Assembly: GCA_019117005.1 (NCBI GenBank)
Contig: DXAO01000052.1
Location: forward strand, 34,461-98,460
Origin: Candidatus Collinsella stercoripullorum
Lineage (GTDB): Bacteria; Actinomycetota; Coriobacteriia; Coriobacteriales; Coriobacteriaceae
Reading direction: 5' to 3'
Length of the DNA: 64,000 nt
Shown here: positions 8,639-17,408 of the stretch, one piece after another
How the letters are laid out: every line of letters starts with the position of its first letter
Position numbering within the stretch: the stretch's first letter is position 1
Notes under the pieces: model-generated
Databases searched by the model: none
Seen by the model: only the letters and a program-made list of their open reading frames with translations
What the model was told of the DNA's origin: nothing
Position numbers and translations under genes: made by a program

Positions 8639-9304
8639 ATGACTCTGCTCGAACTGTTCCAGCTGCTCAGGAAGCATCTGCGGCTGGTCGTCGCACTCCC
8701 GGTGGGGTGCGCGCTCATCATGGCGGTCGTGAGCTTCGCGCTCATGGGGAACACCTACACCGCCCAGACGAGCATGTACATCCTCGCGAACAGCAACACT
8801 GAGTCGCAGAGCACCAACTACACCGACCTCACGGCGAGCCAGCTGCTCGCCAACGATGTCGCGACGCTTCTGCAGAGCGACCGCGTCGAGGCGGATGCCG
8901 CCTCGTCCCTCGGCCTCACCGACCTCTCCGATTACAAGGTGAGCGTCACGAGCGAGACCACCACCCGCGTGATCAGCCTCGTCGTGACCGGTCCGGACCC
9001 GCAGGGCGTGGCCGACGTCGCCAACGAGATGGCCTCCCAGGTGTCGGTCGTCGCCCAGGACGTCCAGATGGCCGACAGCATCAACGTCATCGACGAGGCG
9101 GTCGCGCCGACCTCCCCGAGCGGCCCCAATCGCATGCTCTACATCGCCGTGGCGTTCCTCGCCGGCCTGTTCCTGGCGATCGCCATCGTCGTGCTCATGG
9201 ATATGCTCAACACCCGCATCCGCAGCGCCGAGGACGCCGAGGAGCTGCTCGGCGTGCCGGTGGTCGGCCGCATCCCCGCGATGAAGAAGAAGGGCGGTAA
9301 GTAA
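8639..9304 (+). CDS. Wzz-like polysaccharide chain-length regulator / CpsC-type kinase activator
   Basis: A 221-residue membrane protein with two membrane segments (about 20-38 and 166-187) enclosing an extracytoplasmic Wzz domain. The N-terminus MTLLELFQLLRKHLRLVV and the C-terminal RSAEDAEELLGVPVVGRIP are characteristic; the latter is the cytoplasmic tail that activates the tyrosine kinase encoded next. It starts the set Wzz-CpsD-CpsB. No glycosyltransferases follow, so the polymer made is not shown in the window. Confidence 0.9.
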   Translation: MTLLELFQLLRKHLRLVVALPVGCALIMAVVSFALMGNTYTAQTSMYILANSNTESQSTNYTDLTASQLLANDVATLLQSDRVEADAASSLGLTDLSDYKVSVTSETTTRVISLVVTGPDPQGVADVANEMASQVSVVAQDVQMADSINVIDEAVAPTSPSGPNRMLYIAVAFLAGLFLAIAIVVLMDMLNTRIRSAEDAEELLGVPVVGRIPAMKKKGGK

Positions 9305-9307
9305 CCC

Positions 9308-10063
9308 ATGCCTAAGAAGAAAGCGAGCGCCGACAGGCTCGTCGTCCAGAACGCCGCCAAGACCCTGCTGGCCAACATCCGCTTCGCCAGCGTCGACAAC
9401 CCGATTCGCGTCATCACGCTGACCTCCTCGGTCCCCAACGAGGGCAAGTCGACCGTCGCGCTCAACCTCGCGCAGGCCATCGCCACGGGCGGCAAGAGCG
9501 TCGTGCTCGTGGAGTGCGACATGCGCCGCCGCAGCATGGCCGATATGATCGGCGTGCACAGCCGCGGCGGCCTGTACGCGGTGCTGTCCGAGCAGATGAC
9601 GCTCGACGAGGCCGTCGTCGAGACCAGCCAGAAGAACCTCTACTTCCTCGATTCCGAGCCGCACATCCCCAACCCGGCGGACATCATCGCCTCCAAGCGC
9701 TTCGCCCGCCTGGTCAAGTCGCTCTCCGAGTCCTTCCAGTACGTGATCTTCGACACGCCCCCCGTGGGGACGTTCGTGGACGCCGCCGAGGTCGGCCACC
9801 TCTCCGACGGCGTGCTGTTCGTCATCCGCGAGAACTTCGCCAAGCGCAACGAGGTGCTCGCCGCCATGGACCAGCTCCGCCGCGCCGAGGTGCACATCAT
9901 CGGCACCGTCATGAACTACTGCGAGGTCGAGTCGAGCGAGTACTACTACTCGTACTACACCAAGGACGGCAAGAAGGTCCGCACCTCGGAGGGCTCCGGC
10001 TCGGGTTCCTCCCGCGGCGCCCAGGGCGTCGCGCCGGCGTCGGGCAGCCGCTTCACGCGCTAG
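9308..10063 (+). CDS. cpsD: Bacterial tyrosine kinase CpsD
   Basis: A 251-residue BY-kinase that autophosphorylates on tyrosine and tunes polysaccharide assembly. Walker A SSVPNEGKSTVALNLAQ (40-56), Walker A' VVLVECDMRRRS and Walker B YVIFDTPP are present. The tyrosine cluster SSEYYYSYYTK (about 207-217) is followed by a Gly/Ser-rich tail of about 35 residues. The gene begins three bases after the Wzz-like gene, so the two are translationally linked. Confidence 0.93.
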   Translation: MPKKKASADRLVVQNAAKTLLANIRFASVDNPIRVITLTSSVPNEGKSTVALNLAQAIATGGKSVVLVECDMRRRSMADMIGVHSRGGLYAVLSEQMTLDEAVVETSQKNLYFLDSEPHIPNPADIIASKRFARLVKSLSESFQYVIFDTPPVGTFVDAAEVGHLSDGVLFVIRENFAKRNEVLAAMDQLRRAEVHIIGTVMNYCEVESSEYYYSYYTKDGKKVRTSEGSGSGSSRGAQGVAPASGSRFTR

Positions 10064-10090
10064 CGCCGCCGGCGGGAAGGACCACGCAGC

Positions 10091-10744
10091 ATGCGCGATA
10101 TCCACTGCCATATCCTGCCGGGCGTCGACGACGGCGCGGCGGATCTCGACGAGAGCCTGGCGATGCTCGAGGCGGCCAAGGAGGCCGGCGTCACGAGCAT
10201 CGTCTGCACCCCGCACTGCCGCGACCCGTATTTCGACTACGACGCCATGTGGGACGCCTTCGAGCTGCTGCAGGCCCATGCGGGCGGCTTCCCGCTGCAG
10301 ATGGGGTTCGAGGTCAACCATGCCAAGCTCATGGAGCTCGGCATGGACTGGGCCGACTACCTGCATTACGACGGGAGCAACGAGTTTTTGCTCGAGCTGT
10401 CCACGCGTGCGGGCAAGCTCGAGTTCCAGGAGTACGAGCGCACCATCTACGAGCTGCAGGGACGGGGTTACGAGGTCATCATCGCCCATCCCGAGCGCTA
10501 CCACGCCATCCAGGAGGACATCGACGTGGCGGTCCGGCTCATGCGGATGGGCTGCAAGCTGCAGGCGTCGGCTGACTTCATCGCGGGCGGGCGGCTCGGG
10601 CGCGAGAAGCGCCCCGCCCTGAAGATGTTCGACGAGTACCTGTACACCTATATCGCGAGCGATGCGCATACGCCCGAGCACTACCGGTATCTCGCCGAGG
10701 CGCGGGCGAAGTTCCGCGTCCGCGGCAGGCACATGCGCGCGTAG
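10091..10744 (+). CDS. cpsB: PHP-family tyrosine phosphatase CpsB
   Basis: A 217-residue metal-dependent phosphatase that reverses CpsD phosphorylation. DIHCHILPGVDDG (3-15) supplies the first metal ligands, CTPHCRDPYF the next, and IAHPERYH and ASDAHTPEHY the later ones, matching the CpsB/YwqE pattern. It follows cpsD by 27 bases. The order Wzz-kinase-phosphatase differs from the streptococcal B-C-D order. Confidence 0.93.
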   Translation: MRDIHCHILPGVDDGAADLDESLAMLEAAKEAGVTSIVCTPHCRDPYFDYDAMWDAFELLQAHAGGFPLQMGFEVNHAKLMELGMDWADYLHYDGSNEFLLELSTRAGKLEFQEYERTIYELQGRGYEVIIAHPERYHAIQEDIDVAVRLMRMGCKLQASADFIAGGRLGREKRPALKMFDEYLYTYIASDAHTPEHYRYLAEARAKFRVRGRHMRA

Positions 10745-10754
10745 GGGAGGGCCG

Positions 10755-11246
10755 ATGGCGGTCGAGACAAGGATCGGTGAGCGCGCCGACGCATTCGAGG
10801 TGCGTCGGCGCGTCTTCATGGACGAGCAGGGGTACGTGAACGAGTTCGACGGGATCGATGACGACCCGCGCTGCCTGCACGTGACGCTGTATGTCGACGA
10901 TGGGCTCGCCGGCTGCGCGCGGGTCTTCCCGGAGCCGTTGGAGCGCGAGCTGGTGCCCGATGCCCCGCAGTCCCCCGCCTGCCCGCTCGACGACGGGGTG
11001 CCGGCGGAGCGGGTCTACCTGCTCGGTCGCGTGGCGGTGCTTCCGGCGTTCCGCCGGCGGGGGCTGGCGAGCGCGCTGGTCGCCGCGAGCGACGACGCCG
11101 CGCGCGCGGCGGGCGCGCGCGTCTGCAAGCTGCATGCCCAGGAATACGTGCGCGATCTCTATGCGAAGCTCGGGTACGGGCAGATCTCCGACGTAGACTA
11201 CGAGGACGAGGGCCAGCCGCACCTGTGGATGGCCAAGCTCCTGTAG
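10755..11246 (+). CDS. GNAT-family N-acetyltransferase
   Basis: A 163-residue acetyltransferase. The acetyl-CoA-binding motif is RVAVLPAFRRRGLASALV (R-R-x-x-G-x-A); the N-terminal FEVRRRVFMDEQGYVNEFD resembles the ElaA-like/YjcF group. ATG at 10755 has GGGAGG just upstream and lies 10 bases after cpsB, so it is probably the last gene of that operon. The substrate cannot be read from sequence. Confidence 0.85.
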   Translation: MAVETRIGERADAFEVRRRVFMDEQGYVNEFDGIDDDPRCLHVTLYVDDGLAGCARVFPEPLERELVPDAPQSPACPLDDGVPAERVYLLGRVAVLPAFRRRGLASALVAASDDAARAAGARVCKLHAQEYVRDLYAKLGYGQISDVDYEDEGQPHLWMAKLL

Positions 11247-11904
11247 CATCGGGCGCATCGGGCACGGGGACCCGGGGATCGGGGCTCTTGCCGGTCCGTT
11301 CGGGGGCTCGCCGGTCCCCCGTTCCGGTTCGCGTCTGAGCTGGGAATCGGGGCCCGTCGGTCCCGTTCGGGGCCCTTGGCCGGTTCGTTCGGGCGCTTGC
11401 CACCCCCGTTCGGGCCCTTGCCGGCTCTACTCGGAGCCCCATCGCTTGCGTTCGGGGCCCTTGGCGGTCCCGTTTTTCGTTCGTGTTTGAGTTCCTGGCA
11501 GATTTTCATCGTTTGGGGGAGGGTCGCTGCCGTCCCGAGGCGGCACCGTCCCTCAGAGGGCCCCCGTCCGGTCGCCCGGCGAACGGAAACACGTTCTCCC
11601 GGCGTATTATTCCGGCCAAAGCGGTCAGATTATCGCATCGGTATCCGGTTGAAGGGCGCTCGGGGGTCATCCTGCCGCCGGAGCCGAAGGTCCGGAGCTC
11701 CGGTCTGCCGGCTTTCCGCGACGGTCCCTCCCCGAAACGCCCCTTTTCTGCCAGGATCTGACACGCGAACGGATTCCACCCTTGCGGGGGCCGTTCGACG
11801 CGGCGGGCGATGCGGATGGATGCGCACGGTGACGGATCCCGGCTGCGCCGGGTGCCCTGCGCAGGGTGCCGTATGCCGCCTTTGACGCAGCCGGGACATC
11901 GTCG
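11247..11904. other. Gene-free stretch with degenerate repeats and a long inverted repeat
   Basis: From 11280 to 11480 the phrase CGTTCGGGGCCCTTGCCGG recurs in drifted copies about 25-50 bases apart. ATCCCGGCTGCG (11836) and CGCAGCCGGG (11886) pair around a second small hairpin (GCCCTGCGCAGGGTGCC), a possible end for the minus-strand gene at 11905. Frames open here have no ribosome site and repeat-derived residue content, so no gene is called. Confidence 0.55.
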
Positions 11905-12882
11905 TCAGCGGATGACGGTGCCGCTGTAGTCCTTCACCGAGGACACGATACGGCTGCGCAGCGATTCGCGCAACCTTCGGTACGCGATCGGCTTCGCTAC
12001 CCGGAAGCGCTTGCCGAGCGCGTTGAAGATGTCGCGATGAAGCTGGTCGAACATGAGGTCGCTCGCGATGTCCTCGTACCACACGTTGAGCGTGACCAGC
12101 CCCGAGGCGGTCAGGTGGTTCTGGCGTCGGTCGTCGCGCTCGGTCTGCTCGACCGAGTGGGACTCCCGACCTTTGTACTCCAGCCCCACCGTACCGCCCG
12201 GGAGGACGATATCGACCCATTTGTCGCCGTCTTCGGTGGCGACCTTCTTGTTCATCTCGAGTGGGGTGAGGCCCAGCCCGCCGTCCTTGCGGGGGAACGA
12301 CATGAGCATCGCCAAGGCGGTCTCCATGGGCGAGTTCGATCCGTCGAAGATGAGCCGCAGCGCTTCGCGCGCACGGACCGCGCCGGCGAAGCCCGTGATG
12401 CCCGTGGCGAGCCGCTCGATCTTCTTGACGGAGGTCAGGGAGCGCTCGGTGTTGGTCATCTTGTCCCACGAGGAATCGATGAGGTAGGTCCCGCAGATCT
12501 CGTACCCGATCGCGACGAGCTCGGTGAAATGGAATTCGCCCGATCCGGCGAGGTCGATGAACATCATCTCGGGGCTGACGATGTGGACGTCGTCGGACAG
12601 CTTGATGATCGCGCGTCTGGGGAGCCGCTTGGTCCGTTGGTGCCTCCGCACGTCTATCCGGGCGGTATGCGGCGCGTTGCGCTCGATGAGCAGGTGATAC
12701 GGTTTGCCGGTGACGCCGATCCGCTCCATCGTGTCCTCGAGCATCTGCGGGGCGGGGGTCCCGCATCGTGCGAGCTTGCCGGTGCGCGGCCGGTCGAGTA
12801 GGTCGGGGGCGAGGCGCATATGCGCCCGGTACGCTTCCAAGGCCGACGGTCCGCAGAGACATATATGGTGGTCGTCGGTCAT
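11905..12882 (-). CDS. Uncharacterised protein with possible PD-(D/E)XK nuclease C-terminus
   Basis: A 325-residue protein starting at the ATG at 12882, with AGGAG six bases upstream. I do not recognise a named family with certainty. Residues about 225-285 contain KWVDIVLPGGTVGLEYKG, then RDDRRQNHLTASGLVTLNVW. The spaced Asp, E-x-K and later R/N with a following strand resemble the DUF559/Vsr-like restriction-endonuclease fold often fused to antitoxin-like domains in actinobacteria. The N-terminus begins HHICLCGPSALEAYR. No partner gene is adjacent. A nuclease or AbiEi-like role is inference. Confidence 0.6.
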   Translation of the reverse strand: MTDDHHICLCGPSALEAYRAHMRLAPDLLDRPRTGKLARCGTPAPQMLEDTMERIGVTGKPYHLLIERNAPHTARIDVRRHQRTKRLPRRAIIKLSDDVHIVSPEMMFIDLAGSGEFHFTELVAIGYEICGTYLIDSSWDKMTNTERSLTSVKKIERLATGITGFAGAVRAREALRLIFDGSNSPMETALAMLMSFPRKDGGLGLTPLEMNKKVATEDGDKWVDIVLPGGTVGLEYKGRESHSVEQTERDDRRQNHLTASGLVTLNVWYEDIASDLMFDQLHRDIFNALGKRFRVAKPIAYRRLRESLRSRIVSSVKDYSGTVIR

Positions 12883-13211
12883 GGGCGCTCCTGTTCGCGT
12901 CGATGCGGGATCGGCACAGGAAAGGATATTGCCCGGGGGCGTCCGGTCGTTGAAGCGGGGCTTACAAGTCGTGTCCACGCTTTCCGCGTGCGTGCGAGGG
13001 CGGAACTCCCGAACCCGGAGCCGCCCGCGGAGCCGACGCCCTCCGCGCGTGCGTCGGGCGCGCCGACCGAAGCCGTCCGGGGGCCACGGTGAGGCCGCGG
13101 CCGCGGGGATGGCCTGCAGGGCGAAGGCCGAGGTCTGGATGAAGCGGGGGGAGGACTCAGGGTCCACGGGGATGCCGGGCCGCAGGGTCGGAGTCCGGTT
13201 GCGAAGATAAT

Positions 13212-13258
13212 CTAAGTCTTTAACGCTTAGGTTTTATGAGCCTGAAGATGGGTAGTAT
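13212..13258 (+). promoter_or_regulatory. Inverted repeat and probable promoter of htpG
   Basis: CTAAG-N9-CTTAG (13212-13230) is a symmetric site with the same 9-base spacing as CIRCE but different arms. A -10-like TAGTAT lies at 13253-13258, with TTAGGT about 19 bases upstream as a poor -35. The arms also differ from the HAIR (HspR) consensus. A heat-shock repressor could bind here; this is inference from position and symmetry. Confidence 0.4.
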
Positions 13259-13330
13259 AGTCCCTGTTGAACAGATGGGCCGGCATCGCCGCGACGAGCC
13301 GGCATCAGGGCAAGGAAGGGACCGCATCGC

Positions 13331-15364
13331 ATGCGCCAGTTCAAGACAGAGAGCAAGAAGCTCCTCGACCTCATGATCAACTCCATCTACACCAACAAGG
13401 AGATCTTCCTGCGCGAGCTCATCTCCAACGCGTCGGACGCGGTGGACAAGCTCAACTTCAAGAGCCTGTCGGACGGCAGCGTCCAGCTCGATGGCGAGGA
13501 CCTGGCCATCCGCGTCTCCTTCGACAAGGAGGCCCGCACGCTCACCATCTCGGACAACGGCATCGGCATGACCGCGGAGGAGCTCGAGAAGAACCTCGGC
13601 ACGATCGCCCACTCCGGCAGCCAGGAGTTCAAGGCGGAGAACGCCGAGAGCCAGGGCGACGCCGTGGACATCATCGGCCAGTTCGGCGTCGGCTTCTACT
13701 CCGCGTTCATGGTGGCCAAGCACGTGCGGGTCGTGAGCCGCGCCTACGGGTCGGACGAGGCGAACGTGTGGGAGAGCGACGGCCTGGACGGCTACACCAT
13801 CGAGCCGGGGGAGCGCTCCGGCCACGGCACCGACATCATCCTCACGATACGCGACAACGAGCCGGGCGAGAACGGCGAGCCGGGTGAGAACTACGACCGC
13901 TACCTCTCCGAGTGGGGCATCAAGGACCTCATCCGCCGGTACAGCAACTACGTGCGCTACCCCATCCAGATGATGGTGACCAAGAGCCGCCAGAAGCCCA
14001 AGCCCGAGGACGCCGGCGACGACTACACCCCCGAGTACGAGGACTACCAGGAGCTTGAGATCGTCAACTCCATGACGCCGATTTGGAAGAAGCGCAAGGA
14101 CGACGTCGAGCAGTCCGATTACAACGAGTTCTACAAGTCGACCTTCCACGATTACGAGGACCCCGCCCGCACCGTGAGCTTCCACGCCGAGGGCACGCTC
14201 GAGTACGATGCGCTCCTGTTCGTCCCCGGTTGCGCCCCGTTCGACCTGTACAGCCGGGATTACGAGAAGGGCCTCGCGCTCTACAGCTCCAATGTTCTGA
14301 TCATGGACAAGTGCGCCGAGCTGCTGCCGGATTACTACAACTTCGTGCGCGGCGTCGTCGACTCCGCCGACGTGTCGCTCAACATCAGCCGCGAGACGCT
14401 GCAGCACGACCGCCAGCTGCGCGCCATCGCCCGCCGCGTCGAGAAGAAGATCACGAGCGAGCTCGAGGACATGCGCGACAACGACCGCGAGACCTACGAG
14501 ACCTTCTTCGAGAACTTCGGCCGCGGGCTCAAGTACGGCATCTACTCCAGCTACGGCTCGAAGGCCGACGAGCTCGCCGACCTGCTGCTGTTCTGGAGCG
14601 CGCGCGAGAAGAAGATGGTCACGCTGCGCGAGTACGCCGAGGCCATGCCCGAGGGGCAGAAGGCCATCTACTACGCCGCCGGCGACGACCGCGACCGCCT
14701 GCCCAAGATGCCGGTGGTGACCGGCGTGCTGGCGCGCGGCTACGACGTGCTGCTGCTCACGGCGGATGTGGATGAGTTCACCTTCCAGTCGATGCGCGAG
14801 TACGTGGCGCGCGACATGCCGAAGGTCTACGAGGACGAGGCCGCGCGCGAGGCGGCGGCCAAGGCGGTCGAGGACGGGGCGGAGCCCGAGGTCGAGGACC
14901 GTCATCTGGAGCTCAAGAACGTGGCGACCGGCGATCTGGACCTCGCCACGGAAGACGAGAAGAAGGACGCCGAGGAGGCTACCAAGGAGAACGGCGACCT
15001 GTTCGAGGCGATGAGGGGGGCGCTCGGCGACAAGGTCGAGAAGGTCACCGTGTCGTCGCGCCTGGTCGCCGAGGGCGACGCCCCGGCGTGCATCACGACG
15101 GAGGGCCCGCTGTCGCTGGAGATGGAGAAGGTCCTCAAGCAGGGGCCCGAGGGCGATATGGAGGGCCTGCCCAAGAGCCAGCGCGTGCTCGAGCTCAACG
15201 CGAAGCACCCGGTGTTCGCCAAGCTCGTCGCGGCGCAGAAGGACGGCGATGACGAGCGGGTGAAGCTCTACGCCGGCCTGCTGTACGATCAGGCGCTGCT
15301 GGTGGAGGGCATCCTGCCCGAGGATCCCGTGGCGTTCGCCGCGAGCGTGTGCGAGCTGATGTAA
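13331..15364 (+). CDS. htpG: Chaperone HtpG (Hsp90)
   Basis: A 677-residue ATP-dependent chaperone of normal bacterial length. The GHKL ATPase has ELISNASDAVDKL (about 27-39), DNGIGM, and GQFGVGFYSAFMVA; the middle domain has NISRETLQHDR with its conserved Arg; the C-terminal dimer domain ends without a eukaryotic EEVD tail. Initiation is at the ATG at 13331. It stands alone, with an inverted repeat in its promoter and an IS element inserted 80 bases after its stop. An acidic segment near residues 530-560 is a coriobacterial-looking variation. Confidence 0.97.
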   Translation: MRQFKTESKKLLDLMINSIYTNKEIFLRELISNASDAVDKLNFKSLSDGSVQLDGEDLAIRVSFDKEARTLTISDNGIGMTAEELEKNLGTIAHSGSQEFKAENAESQGDAVDIIGQFGVGFYSAFMVAKHVRVVSRAYGSDEANVWESDGLDGYTIEPGERSGHGTDIILTIRDNEPGENGEPGENYDRYLSEWGIKDLIRRYSNYVRYPIQMMVTKSRQKPKPEDAGDDYTPEYEDYQELEIVNSMTPIWKKRKDDVEQSDYNEFYKSTFHDYEDPARTVSFHAEGTLEYDALLFVPGCAPFDLYSRDYEKGLALYSSNVLIMDKCAELLPDYYNFVRGVVDSADVSLNISRETLQHDRQLRAIARRVEKKITSELEDMRDNDRETYETFFENFGRGLKYGIYSSYGSKADELADLLLFWSAREKKMVTLREYAEAMPEGQKAIYYAAGDDRDRLPKMPVVTGVLARGYDVLLLTADVDEFTFQSMREYVARDMPKVYEDEAAREAAAKAVEDGAEPEVEDRHLELKNVATGDLDLATEDEKKDAEEATKENGDLFEAMRGALGDKVEKVTVSSRLVAEGDAPACITTEGPLSLEMEKVLKQGPEGDMEGLPKSQRVLELNAKHPVFAKLVAAQKDGDDERVKLYAGLLYDQALLVEGILPEDPVAFAASVCELM

Positions 15365-15484
15365 CGTCCGACGGGAGCGATTCCGACGGGGCGTCCCGTA
15401 TCCCTTTCGAGCGCGTGCGGTCGGTCGCAGGCGCCCCAGGGGTTGAACTGCGCCCCAAAACTTGGACGCGTTAAATCATAGCCG

Positions 15485-16402
15485 CTAGGCAGCCTTTTGA
15501 AGGGCCTGCTCTCGGAACTCGACCGGGGTCAGGCCCTTCAGCCCGACCTGGCGCCTCACGTGGTTCCAGTGGCGGATGTAGGCCTCGAGGTCCGCCTTGA
15601 ACGCTTCGAAGTCGTCCCAGTCCCTTCCCCGGAAGAACTCGTCCTTCAGGTGGCCGAAGACCTGCTCGGTCGCGCCGTTGTCCAGGCAGTCGCCCTTGCG
15701 CGACATGCTCTGGGTGAAGCCGTTGGCGCGCAGCGCGGAGACGTAGAGGCCGTGCTGGTACTGCCACCCCATGTCGGAGTGCAGGATGGGCCTGGCCCCG
15801 TCGGGCTTCGCGGCCATGAGCATCGAGAGCATCTCCTCCTGCTGGGCGAGGTCGGGGCTCTCCGAGACCGACCACGCCACGATCTCCTTGCTGCCGAAGT
15901 CGTAGACCGGGGCGAGGTAGGCCCTGCCGAAGGAGAGCCTGAACTCGGTCACGTCGGTGCCCATCTTCTGCCACGGGCCGTCCGCCCTGAAGTCGCGCCC
16001 GAGCACGTTCTCGAAGGTCTCGCCGACGGCCCCCCTGTACGAGCTGTACCTGCGGCGGCCGGCCCCGCGGCGGATGCCGCAGCGCAGGCCCATCTCGTTC
16101 ATCATCTTGAGGACGGTCTTGTCGGCTATGCGGGCGCCGTCGACGGCCCGCAGCTCCATCGCCACCTGCCGGTGCCCGACGCCGTTCGGGAGCCTCCCGA
16201 AGATCTCGGCGACCCTGGGCCGGAGCTCCGGCCTGGTCGGGGCCTTCGGGTGCGAGAGCGCGTAGCAGCAGCTGGACCTGGCGAGGCCCGCGGCCCCCAG
16301 CAGGTCGGCGAGGCCGTGCCCCTGCCCTGAAAGCGCGGCGACCGCTAGGGCCTTCTCCCGGTTCGGGAGCGCAGCTCCGCCTTCAGGGCTATCGATTGTT
16401 TT
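15485..16402 (-). CDS. IS3-family transposase OrfB (DDE integrase)
   Basis: The catalytic part of the transposase, about 305 residues after the frameshift. The integrase core has MGTDVTEFRL (first Asp), ILHSDMGWQYQH (second Asp) and NGATEQVFGHLKDEFF (Glu), the DDE triad with the usual IS3/IS150 spacing. It is preceded by the HTH_21-type region KAPTRPELRPRVAEIF...GHRQV. It probably has no start of its own and is made by -1 slippage at the A-AAA-C run near 16398-16402 on the minus strand. Its open frame extends upstream antisense-free but without an initiation site. Confidence 0.9.
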   Translation of the reverse strand, partial: KTIDSPEGGAALPNREKALAVAALSGQGHGLADLLGAAGLARSSCCYALSHPKAPTRPELRPRVAEIFGRLPNGVGHRQVAMELRAVDGARIADKTVLKMMNEMGLRCGIRRGAGRRRYSSYRGAVGETFENVLGRDFRADGPWQKMGTDVTEFRLSFGRAYLAPVYDFGSKEIVAWSVSESPDLAQQEEMLSMLMAAKPDGARPILHSDMGWQYQHGLYVSALRANGFTQSMSRKGDCLDNGATEQVFGHLKDEFFRGRDWDDFEAFKADLEAYIRHWNHVRRQVGLKGLTPVEFREQALQKAA

Positions 16403-16833
16403 AGGTACGCCACCTCGGCCTCGAGCCTGCGCACCTCGCGCTCGAGCTCCTCCTCGCGCGTCGCGGGCGCGGCCTCCTTGCGCGGCCTGCCCTTGGGCCT
16501 CGGCCTGAGCGCCTCCGCCCCGCCCTCGCGGTAGAGCCTGCACCAGCTCCTCAGCGGCGACTCGCTCGCTATCCCGAAGCGCTCCATCGCCTCGGGCTTC
16601 GGCATGCCGCCGTCGACCACGGCGCTCGCCGCGGCGACCTTGGTCCCGTAGTCGTATCTCCTGTGGGTCCCCATGTCCAGCAGCGCATCCCTCCCGACGG
16701 CTCGGTACGTCTGCTGCCATTTTCTCACAGCCTTGGCCGGCACGCCGAGGCGCGCCGCGGCGGCCTTGTGGCCGAGCCCGCGGCCGAAGAGCCCGCAGGC
16801 CCGCCCCCTCGCCGACCTGTCGTAGACCGTCAT
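16345..16833 (-). CDS. IS3-family OrfA (helix-turn-helix)
   Basis: A 162-residue protein with two HTH-type segments: GRGLGHKAAAARLGVPAKAV and the later MERFGIASESPLRSWCRLYR, then a basic stretch RPRPKGRPRKEAA and a leucine-zipper coiled coil (EEELEREVRRLEAEVAYLK). This is the usual OrfA layout: end binding plus multimerisation. The zipper ends at the frameshift region, where the OrfAB fusion would be formed. Confidence 0.9.
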   Translation of the reverse strand: MTVYDRSARGRACGLFGRGLGHKAAAARLGVPAKAVRKWQQTYRAVGRDALLDMGTHRRYDYGTKVAAASAVVDGGMPKPEAMERFGIASESPLRSWCRLYREGGAEALRPRPKGRPRKEAAPATREEELEREVRRLEAEVAYLKQSIALKAELRSRTGRRP

Positions 16834-16892
16834 GGAAAAGCCTCCCATCTCTCGGACTTTACTTTCCGGTCCAAGAAATGGGAGGCAGTTCA

Positions 16893-17265
16893 CGGCCCCG
16901 CGCGTCCCTGAGCCTGCGCAGCGCCCGGACGCTGCGCCCCCGCGCCCGGCGCATCTCGCCCCCGCGCCGCAGCGGGCCACGGACGGTCCGGCAGCCGGCA
17001 CGGCGGATGATGCCGCATCACCGAGTTCCCCGCGCTGGTGGGCAAGGGGTCCGCGGCGAACGTGCGCATCGGCGGGAACACCGCCATCTCGCGCGTCCAT
17101 GCGAGCATCGCGTTTCTGGGGACGGGGTTCTCGATCGAGGACAAGGCGTCCACCAACGGCACGGGCATCAACGGCAACGCGCTCGCCCCGGGGGAGCGCG
17201 TCAAGCTGAACGACGGCGACCGCATCACCCTCGGTGACGAGGACTTCATCGTCGAGATCAAATAG
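16893..17265 (+). pseudogene. Remnant of an FHA-domain gene, cut by the IS and frameshifted
   Basis: Residues from about 17011 on read CRITEFPALVGKGSAANV then GGNTAISRVHASIAF and STNGTGINGNAL, ending DGDRITLGDEDFIVEIK: a nearly whole forkhead-associated (phosphothreonine-binding) domain with the SRVHA and STNG motifs. No start with a ribosome site exists; a TGA at 17008 lies directly before it in frame. Another frame from the IS edge to about 17010 reads as a Pro/Ala linker (PEPAQRPDAAPPRPAHLA), as expected upstream of FHA. So the gene lost its 5' part to the IS and has a frame break near 17010. A GTG at 17038 could still start a 75-residue piece. Confidence 0.75.
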
Positions 17266-17291
17266 CTCCCCCGCGAACGGCGGCGCCATGC

Positions 17292-17341
17292 CGACGCCGA
17301 GGGGACGCGGATGCGCAAGCGCCCGCGTCCCCTCGGCGTCG
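17292..17341. terminator. Strong bidirectional hairpin
   Basis: CGACGCCGAGGGGACGCGG (17292-17310) and its exact complement (17323-17341) form a 19-base stem around a 12-base loop. There is no T-run on either strand. It lies between the convergent FHA remnant and the minus-strand small gene at 17409. Confidence 0.65.
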
Positions 17342-17408
17342 TTCGCCTATGGAGTTGGAATCGTTTCGCGGCCCGTCTGGCTGCAGGGACCGTTCCCGTG
17401 GGACCCGG

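Larger units (their letters stand above)
15444..16892 (-). mobile_element. Complete IS3-family insertion sequence
   Basis: About 1,449 bp with imperfect terminal repeats: TGAACTGCGCCCCAAAACTT at 15444 and, read on the minus strand from 16892, TGAACTGCCTCCCATTTCTT; both then continue GGAC. Two overlapping frames encode an HTH protein and a DDE transposase, joined by a likely -1 frameshift. Both genes are intact, so the copy may be active. The bases next to the ends (GGT on the left, CGG on the right) do not form a target duplication, so a rearrangement may have occurred. The right end abuts the broken FHA gene. Confidence 0.93.

Noticed and set aside
5987..10819. A 1,610-residue minus-strand open frame
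   Set aside because: It lies antisense to five clear genes (kinase pair and capsule set). Its Arg/His/Val/Leu-rich composition is typical of antisense frames in GC-rich DNA, and it has no ribosome site.
15437..16897. A target-site duplication for the IS element
   Set aside because: Bases flanking the two inverted repeats (GGT and CGG) do not match for 3 or 4 positions.
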